A model generated the notes under the pieces. That model saw only the letters and a program-made list of their open reading frames with translations, ran no database searches and was not told where the DNA came from. Source: Scheffersomyces stipitis CBS 6054 (lineage: Eukaryota; Ascomycota; Pichiomycetes; Serinales; Debaryomycetaceae). Taken from it: a stretch of 64,000 bases of DNA. How positions within the stretch are numbered: position 1 is the stretch's first letter; every line of letters starts with the position of its first letter. Shown one piece after another: positions 58,437-64,000 of this stretch. The DNA is taken from NCBI RefSeq assembly GCF_000209165.1, contig NC_009068.1, positions 310,001 through 374,000 on the forward strand, in the 5' to 3' direction. Position numbers and translations under genes: made by a program.

Positions 58437-59795
58437 ATGTTGAGAAACTCCACTTCAGTGCTTAAGAAGTCACTTAAATTGGCTCAGAGACAGCCTTTCT
58501 CCACGACTTTTATCAGATCTACCACTATCAAGTCGATTCCAGATGCTAATGACGACACGGCTACCGGCAAGTACATTACTACTGTGACCAAGCCATATAC
58601 TGTGACAACTTATGCTCGTCCAAACTTGGTAATCACCCACGGAAAAGGTTCTCATTTGTACGACTTGGAAAACAGACAGTACTTAGACTTCTACTCCGGA
58701 ATTGCCGTGACTTGTCTAGGACATTCAAACCCAGAAATCACCAATATTATAAACGATCAGGCTGGAAAATTGATGCACTGCTCTAATCTCTTCTACAACT
58801 TGCCAGCTGGTGAGTTGGCCAACAAATTGGTGGATAAGACCAAACAGTCCGGCGGTTTGCACGATGCCCAAAGAGTGTTCTTGTGTAACTCTGGTACTGA
58901 AGCGAATGAAGCTGCATTGAAGTTCGCCAGAAAGTATGGTAAGACTATTAGTCCGAATAAGACCGAGATAATCACCTTCGAAAACTCGTTCCATGGTAGA
59001 TCCATGGGTGCTTTGTCGGTGACTCCTAACCCTAAGTATCAGCAGCCTTTTGCACCATTGATTCCTGGTGTTCAGGTGGCTACTCCAGAGGATATCAACA
59101 GCGTGGCTAATCTCATCAGCAAAGAAAAAACCTGTGCTGTTATAATAGAACCTGTTCAGGGTGAAGGAGGAGTCACTCCTATTTCTGCGGAGTTCTTGCT
59201 CCAATTGAGAAAGTTGTGTAGTGACAACGATGTCTTATTGATCTATGATGAAATTCAATGTGGCTTGGGTAGAACCGGTAAGTTATGGGCTCACTCTTAT
59301 TTGCCAAAGGAAGCCCACCCAGATATCGTCACAATTGCCAAGGCTCTTGGTAACGGCTTCCCTATTGGAGCCACCATGATCACCGAAAAGGTCGAAAACG
59401 CTTTGCAAGTCGGAGACCACGGTACCACGTATGGTGGCAATCCATTGGGCTCGAGAATCGGTTCCTATGTTGTTGATACAATCAGTGACGACAAGTTCTT
59501 AGAAGACGTTCAGCACAAGTCCGATTTGTTTGTTGCTGGTTTGAACAAGATCGCTGAGAAGTACCCAGAAAACATCGACACTGTCAAGGGAAAGGGTTTG
59601 TTGTTGGGATTACAATTCAACTCTAGCTTGGATAGTGGCAAGGTGGTTGCCAAGTGTCGTGAAAACGGCTTGTTGGTGATCACAGCCGGTATGAATGTCC
59701 TTAGAATCGTTCCAGCTTTGAATATTCCTGAAGATGTCATTGCTGAAGGTTTGGCAATCATAGATGCCAGTATTTCCCAGGTCCTTGCTGATTAG
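58437..59795 (+). CDS. ARG8: acetylornithine aminotransferase, mitochondrial
   Basis: Transfers the amino group from glutamate to N-acetylglutamate semialdehyde, giving N-acetylornithine in the arginine pathway in the mitochondrial matrix. The 452-residue product starts with a basic, hydroxylated presequence (LRNSTSVLKKSLKLAQRQPF). It then has class-III aminotransferase motifs: YLDFYSGIAVTCLGHSNPE, FLCNSGTEANEAALKFARK, FHGRSMGALSVTPNPKY, EPVQGEGGV, LIYDEIQCGLGRTGKLWAH and the PLP lysine in TIAKALGNGFPIGA. Length agrees with Saccharomyces Arg8 (423) plus a longer presequence. The gene avoids CTG codons and uses codons typical of well-expressed yeast genes. Confidence 0.95.
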   Translation: MLRNSTSVLKKSLKLAQRQPFSTTFIRSTTIKSIPDANDDTATGKYITTVTKPYTVTTYARPNLVITHGKGSHLYDLENRQYLDFYSGIAVTCLGHSNPEITNIINDQAGKLMHCSNLFYNLPAGELANKLVDKTKQSGGLHDAQRVFLCNSGTEANEAALKFARKYGKTISPNKTEIITFENSFHGRSMGALSVTPNPKYQQPFAPLIPGVQVATPEDINSVANLISKEKTCAVIIEPVQGEGGVTPISAEFLLQLRKLCSDNDVLLIYDEIQCGLGRTGKLWAHSYLPKEAHPDIVTIAKALGNGFPIGATMITEKVENALQVGDHGTTYGGNPLGSRIGSYVVDTISDDKFLEDVQHKSDLFVAGLNKIAEKYPENIDTVKGKGLLLGLQFNSSLDSGKVVAKCRENGLLVITAGMNVLRIVPALNIPEDVIAEGLAIIDASISQVLAD

Positions 59796-60894
59796 TAAAA
59801 GTTATAGATCCAAGAGTATGAATATTCTAGCATAGAAACTCTAAACCAAAGCTGTGTCGATTATCTAGTATGTAAATTCCTTCTATATTTTCGCAGCCAT
59901 TTTCCTTAAATATGGTATAGGTCTAAATGAGATTTTCTAAAATCGATAGGAACATTTTGATGGTTCTTCTGTATTAGTAAATCATTCTGAGCAATACTAA
60001 CTGAAGGAATTCTAGCGATTTTAATTTTATCGCTTCTTAACTTTGCTGCTGCTAGCATTATGTTCTTAACTATTGAGAAATCCTGAGCCTATCATGGGCC
60101 TATCAGCAAAATTCTGTCGCCAGTCGCGCTTTTGAAAATCATATGCAGTACTTCTCCTTACTTTTGGATCGCATTTATCAAACGCAGGTTGAGCGCATAG
60201 AGTCGGTTAAATAATTGAAGTGACTGTTGTTCTTTTTCCCTTATTTGTTCTGGTTTTTCTATTTCCTTTTAGTATTGCAACTCACCCTCTACACTACACG
60301 GGAGTAATTTAGAAGAGTCGACGGCTTTTAGGGAAATCTGTTCATTACATAAAGATTGTGACACTTTGTATTTTCATAGGAACTGTTGCGCTATTGTTAG
60401 TAGTGATAGTTTGAAATAGCAAGTCTGACAACTTTTTCACGATTACTTGAATTAGTCTTGTTTCCATTGTTTCAGTACAGGCATCGCGATAATAGCTCTT
60501 TAATATCCTTAATTTCTCATTCCATTGATTCCTGTTCTTCCGTATGGCATTATCATAGAGCCGTACAGATTGCATATCACTACGTATCTATTTATCTTGA
60601 TTCATTTGGGCATATCATAGAATCATATAGTTATTCATCATAGATCATTTCATATATCACATCATACTGAGATTGGTTGATATTATTGTATAATATCATT
60701 CCTCTCGTTATAGTATCATCATTCCCACCTAAGTTTGTTTCAAACTTCATCACTGTCTGCCATAGGTTGATATCGATCGTAGATCATATCGATTATCGTA
60801 TTCATTTAGATAGTATCGCAGTATTTTACTATCGCAATTGATTACGTTGATTAATTTATCCAATCCCATATCATAATTTATTTCATAGCATGCC
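59796..60894. other. 1.1-kb intergenic region between ARG8 and PPG1
   Basis: No gene is supported. GTATGT at 59868-59873, TACTAAC at 59995-60001 and TAG at 60013-60015 have the order and spacing of a 148-nt yeast intron, but no coding exon fits either side. From about 60540 to 60890 the sequence is rich in ATCATA/ATCAT and ATCGAT words, a low-complexity promoter-type stretch before PPG1. Confidence 0.5.
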
Positions 60895-62100
60895 ATGACT
60901 GTTCCATTTCGAATCCCTACTACAGATCTCGACTATTGTCTAGAACAGCTCCTCGAGCATAAACCTCCCAAGATTCTTCCGCCAGAAACCATACAACAGC
61001 TCTGTCATACACTCAAGACCCAGCTCTTGTCTGTTCCCAATATCATGCCTCTCCAACTGCCCATCGCTGTTGTTGGCGACATCCATGGCCAGTACCATGA
61101 CTTGCTTGAGATCTTCCAGATCGGGGGAGCCCCTCCCACGACAAACTACTTGTTTCTTGGTGACTATGTGGATAGAGGCTATTATTCTGTGGAAACCATT
61201 TCATTGCTCATAACTCTCAAATTGCGATTTCCAGATCGTGTCTTTTTGATTCGTGGCAATCACGAATCGCGAACCATCACTACGAACTACGGCTTCTATT
61301 CAGAAGTTCTAAGCAAGTACAACGGCAGTGCCGATGTGTGGTCGTATATCACAGACTTGTTTGACTACTTACCATTAGGAGCTACCATTGACGGCAAGAT
61401 ATTTGCTGCCCACGGAGGTTTATCGCCGAGCTGTCAGCAATTGGACCAGATACGAGCGCTTGACCGGTTCCGGGAGATTCCTCACGATGGAATCATGGCA
61501 GATCTTGTTTGGTCTGATCCAGATACCGAGATCATGGACTTCAAACTTTCACCAAGAGGTGCTGGATACCTTTTTGGGCTTGATGTGATCAACAAGTTCT
61601 GTCACGAAAACAGTCTTGTTCAAATGATTCGGGCACATCAACTCTGCAACGAAGGCTATACGAGCTATTGGCAGGGCAAATGTCTCACGGTATGGTCTGC
61701 ACCTAACTATTGCTATCGATGTGGTAACAAAGCTAGTGTATTGGAGATTCTTCATTCCAACTACGACAGCAAAAGAACATCTACAACGACTTCTAGTAAT
61801 GGCAATGATCTCAATGATATTAATTCGAATGACGACGATAACAGCGCCAGTAATGACATGAGCTACGAAGACTACGAAGACAGATTCGACAGCACCAAGA
61901 TCTGCTTGCGACAGGGAGTCTTGCCAGGACAGTTTTTCAACATCTTCGAGGCATCTCCTGAGAACGATGAAGATACATTGAAAGGGAAGAGTGTCAATGG
62001 TATCAACTCCGAAGACGAGTATGCTGTCAACAATGGTGACTTCTTCCTGGGTTTCTTCAGAGAGAAGTCGCGGAAGCAGCATGTGGAGTATTTCTTGTAA
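60895..62100 (+). CDS. PPG1: PP2A-like serine/threonine protein phosphatase PPG1
   Basis: The 401-residue enzyme has the PPP signatures GDIHGQ (61-66), GDYVDRG (89-95), GNHES (121-125) and HGGLSP, with RGAGYLFG, RAHQLCNEGY and WSAPNYCYRCGN typical of the PP2A/PP4/PP6 branch. The sequence ends HVEYFL, matching the methylatable YFL tail of PP2A-like enzymes. Between LEILHSNY and LPGQFFNIFEASPEN lies an Asn/Asp/Ser-rich insert of about 50 residues, and a second variable stretch precedes the tail, an arrangement I recall from Saccharomyces Ppg1. Ppg1 acts with Tap42 and a STRIPAK-like Far complex and influences glycogen storage and mitophagy. Residue 55, just before PIAVVGDIHGQ, is a CTG codon where family members have Ser, Thr or Cys. 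Confidence 0.9.
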   Translation: MTVPFRIPTTDLDYCLEQLLEHKPPKILPPETIQQLCHTLKTQLLSVPNIMPLQLPIAVVGDIHGQYHDLLEIFQIGGAPPTTNYLFLGDYVDRGYYSVETISLLITLKLRFPDRVFLIRGNHESRTITTNYGFYSEVLSKYNGSADVWSYITDLFDYLPLGATIDGKIFAAHGGLSPSCQQLDQIRALDRFREIPHDGIMADLVWSDPDTEIMDFKLSPRGAGYLFGLDVINKFCHENSLVQMIRAHQLCNEGYTSYWQGKCLTVWSAPNYCYRCGNKASVLEILHSNYDSKRTSTTTSSNGNDLNDINSNDDDNSASNDMSYEDYEDRFDSTKICLRQGVLPGQFFNIFEASPENDEDTLKGKSVNGINSEDEYAVNNGDFFLGFFREKSRKQHVEYFL

Positions 62101-62377
62101 GGCAAGACTCCACTGTAATATTACATAATTAATCTAGCATTGTATATAAAGAATAGAGTAGAATTTGTAGAAGATGGGGTCGGCAGTGAAAATATTTAGT
62201 TTCGTGATAAGCATGAGTTATGATAATTGAGTTGTATAGGTGGTCATATTTGGTTTTTTTTGTACTGATTTTGATGGTCGAAAAACCATATTGAATTTCA
62301 TGAATAATATAAGATTGAATAATCGAAACTATGTAATTCAGACATGACTTATGGAAACTGTTTTATACAATTGTGAA

Positions 62378-62599
62378 TTAACCATAGTACAACTCGAAGT
62401 TGAAGCCATTGTGAACTTCATAGTCGTCCAAAGTTATATGGTCCTTGTAGACTTGGTAGCCTTTCTTCAAGATGAGTTTATCGTATGGAGTGCCGATCTG
62501 GAGCGAGATCACTTTCTTCAAGTCGCCGATAGTGTCTGACTGGAGACACTTGACGTTGATCTTCTTGCCGAGACGGTCGTTTACCAGGACCTCTATCAT
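62378..62599 (-). CDS. HUB1: ubiquitin-like modifier HUB1 (UBL5)
   Basis: From the ATG at 62599 the protein is 73 residues, the family's exact usual length: [18 protein letters not shown] at the start, [28 protein letters not shown], and the diagnostic double tyrosine at the end (ELYYG). Hub1 is a non-conjugated ubiquitin-like protein that binds Snu66 and the helicase Prp5 to tune splicing. Upstream in-frame sequence has no family similarity. It is convergent with PPG1, 277 bp away, and divergent from the gene at 63202. Confidence 0.95.
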   Translation of the reverse strand: MIEVLVNDRLGKKINVKCLQSDTIGDLKKVISLQIGTPYDKLILKKGYQVYKDHITLDDYEVHNGFNFELYYG

Positions 62600-63201
62600 T
62601 TCTAAGGTGATATATTGATAAGTGGATTTGTAAATATGTAAATATAGCAGAAGCCGACAAACAGTAGAAATAGTGAGAGGTAGTGGCATGTAGCGAGAGT
62701 GTCACGTTTAGGGACAGGACAGTAGGGAAAATAGCGAGGTAAATAGCGAGGTGAATAGCGAGGTGGAGTGAATAGCGAGAGCAAAAAATCTTGATGCCAA
62801 AATCAGCAGCATTCAATTTTTTTATATTTACTTTTTGATTTAAGGTACATATTTCTCTTGTTTCACTACCATTGCAAGTTCGACCATCATTTCACTTAAC
62901 ATCAATCTTCTTGTTGTGTCTCCTTGACTCATTAACACTCTCTCTCTGTAGCTCTGAACGCAACTCTCTCGCTACACTTCACAACAATATACCTGCACAC
63001 GCGTCTTTTTTCGCGCGCTTACAAGCAGATTAGTAGAAGTTTCTGATAAATTCCACAAACCTTCTCTCACAAACGGTTCTTCTTCATTATCACTTCTTAA
63101 TTGTGATTGTTGGCTACTATCTGACTTACTTGGCATTGCTCTTGTGTCTTCATCGGAAGGAGCAAAATCACTATCAATATAGTTTTCAAAATCAATTCAG
63201 G
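62600..63201. other. divergent promoter region of HUB1 and the gene at 63202
   Basis: About 600 bp. Near HUB1 are three tandem 12-bp units (A/G)AATAGCGAGGT at 62729-62764 and related GAATAGCGAGAG (62770-62781) and TAGCGAGAGT (62691-62700). Toward the other gene are ACGCGT (62999-63004), the core of MBF sites, and CGCGCGC (63012-63018). A long pyrimidine-rich stretch follows to 63100. Confidence 0.55.
62729..62781. repeat. 12-bp tandem repeat AAATAGCGAGGT upstream of HUB1
   Basis: Units at 62729-62740, 62741-62752 and 62753-62764, plus a degenerate copy at 62770-62781. They lie 130-180 bp before the HUB1 start and may be transcription-factor sites or a short slippage array. Confidence 0.7.
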
Positions 63202-64000
63202 ATGACAGGTTCAACCCAGCTCCTGCCTTCGCTCTCGCGAGACCACTCCAACTCCAACAATGCACAAGCCATATCTACTTCCATTTCACTGCCTAGTCTG
63301 ACAGTTTCCGGGAGCAATTCTCTAAACAGCAACGGCGCAAATGCTTCAAATCCTCATACTTCTTCAGCTGTGCCTCCGGCAAATTCCAGCTCTTCAACTG
63401 CCAGAACCTCAGAGAGGGTATCTCGTCCAGCCATAACAGCTCGTCGTCCTTCCCTTCTCAGAAACACGTCTTCTAACACAAACTCTTCTACCACCCAATC
63501 AGCGTCTGTAGCTGCGGCTGCGGCTGCCATTGCTAGTGTAGCTCCAAATTCGCATCTCAAACGAGCAGAGAAAGAAAGGAACGAAAGAGAAAAAGCTGAA
63601 AAAGAACGAGCTGAAAGAGAACGAAATGAAAGAGAAAGAGAAAGAGAAAGAGATCGCTCAAACGGAAATTCAACCTTGTCAACTATGTCGAATAATTCTG
63701 CTGCATCTGTATCTTCACTAGCAAACAGCACCAGTAACTTGAACCTCTCAACTAACAACGCTGCCACCACCAACAATGGCAACAATAGTACAACAAATAT
63801 TCCATCTCATAATAGCAATTCATCACTTGTAGTCAATGGCAGTAATCCCTCTAATAATGGTGGTTCTTCCAGTCATACAAATACAGTTCATTCTTCCAAT
63901 AATCATTCCACTACTCATTCTGCTAGTGGTCATACCACCAGTCATCCTACCACTCATTCCCATACTGCCACAACGCATTCGCCTACCTCTGGGTCGAGCT
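63202..64000 (+). CDS. N-terminus of a Ser/Asn/Thr/His-rich protein with a Glu/Arg helix, 3'-truncated by the window edge
   Basis: An open frame runs from ATG at 63202 to the last base (266 codons) with no stop. It begins MTGSTQLLPSLSRDHSNSNN and is Ser/Asn-rich. A short Ala run (SVAAAAAAIASVA) precedes a strongly charged segment, about residues 113-153, made of (K/R)-E-(R/K)-x repeats (KERNEREKAEKERAERERNE...), likely a long single helix. Asn/Ser and then His/Thr/Ser-rich sequence follows (HSTTHSASGHTTSHPTTHSH). Such N-termini are common in yeast transcriptional or RNA-binding regulators whose folded domain follows, but the identity cannot be read from this part. The even codon pattern and long open frame make it a real gene. 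Confidence 0.8.
   Translation, partial: MTGSTQLLPSLSRDHSNSNNAQAISTSISLPSLTVSGSNSLNSNGANASNPHTSSAVPPANSSSSTARTSERVSRPAITARRPSLLRNTSSNTNSSTTQSASVAAAAAAIASVAPNSHLKRAEKERNEREKAEKERAERERNERERERERDRSNGNSTLSTMSNNSAASVSSLANSTSNLNLSTNNAATTNNGNNSTTNIPSHNSNSSLVVNGSNPSNNGGSSSHTNTVHSSNNHSTTHSASGHTTSHPTTHSHTATTHSPTSGSS

Overview
This is a eukaryotic nuclear window from a budding yeast, most likely of the CTG-clade (Debaryomycetaceae-type; Scheffersomyces stipitis or a close relative is my best guess from memory of gene content, not a search). Reasons: dense intronless genes on both strands, about 40 % GC by eye, TATATA-rich intergenic DNA, Pol III tRNA genes with T-run terminators, a beta-mannosyltransferase of the family found in Candida-type yeasts, and two in-frame CTG codons that fall where relatives of the protein carry Ser/Thr (residue 228 of the CYB2-like protein, residue 55 of the PPG1-like protein). 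Product descriptions rest on standard translation, so every CTG 'Leu' should be read as probable Ser.

Layout. 1-1562: C-terminal part of a repeat-rich GPI cell-wall adhesin. 2423-4123: flavocytochrome b2 (L-lactate dehydrogenase). 4124-6311: gene-poor gap. 6312-7199: Ser-rich unknown protein. 7359-15671 (minus): a PHAF1/UPF0183 protein, the chromatin reader SNT2 and the U2 snRNP protein LEA1. 16266-17609: mRNA capping guanylyltransferase. 17872-19242 (minus): alpha-arrestin with PPxY motifs. 21355-22884: flavin monooxygenase. 23024-23413 (minus): prefoldin subunit 4. 24848-29211: lysine acetyltransferase (LYC1-like), a strongly bacterial-looking BioA/BIO3 and a convergent DAL5-type vitamin transporter. 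30097-36354: TRS130, a J-domain protein and ISD11. 36684-44440: a Zn2Cys6 factor gene lying between two tRNA genes (Asn-GTT and Ala-TGC), each with a related two-unit ~180-bp tandem repeat about 115 bp upstream. 44741-49494: divergent MNN2-type and BMT-type mannosyltransferases. 50432-62599: SRB8/MED12, ZRG17-like, ARG8, PPG1 and HUB1. 63202-end: N-terminus of a low-complexity protein cut by the window edge.

How the genes may work together. Most neighbours are unrelated housekeeping genes, as usual in yeast. Three local groupings may be functional: the biotin-precursor aminotransferase beside a vitamin-class transporter; the two mannan-building Golgi enzymes sharing one promoter region; and the cell-wall adhesin (1-1562), whose mannosylation such enzymes would perform, although it is far away.

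The points most worth following are the tRNA-linked tandem repeats, the array of CATAGTTAA nonamers upstream of LYC1, the twin inverted repeats upstream of BIO3, and the bacterial character of BIO3.
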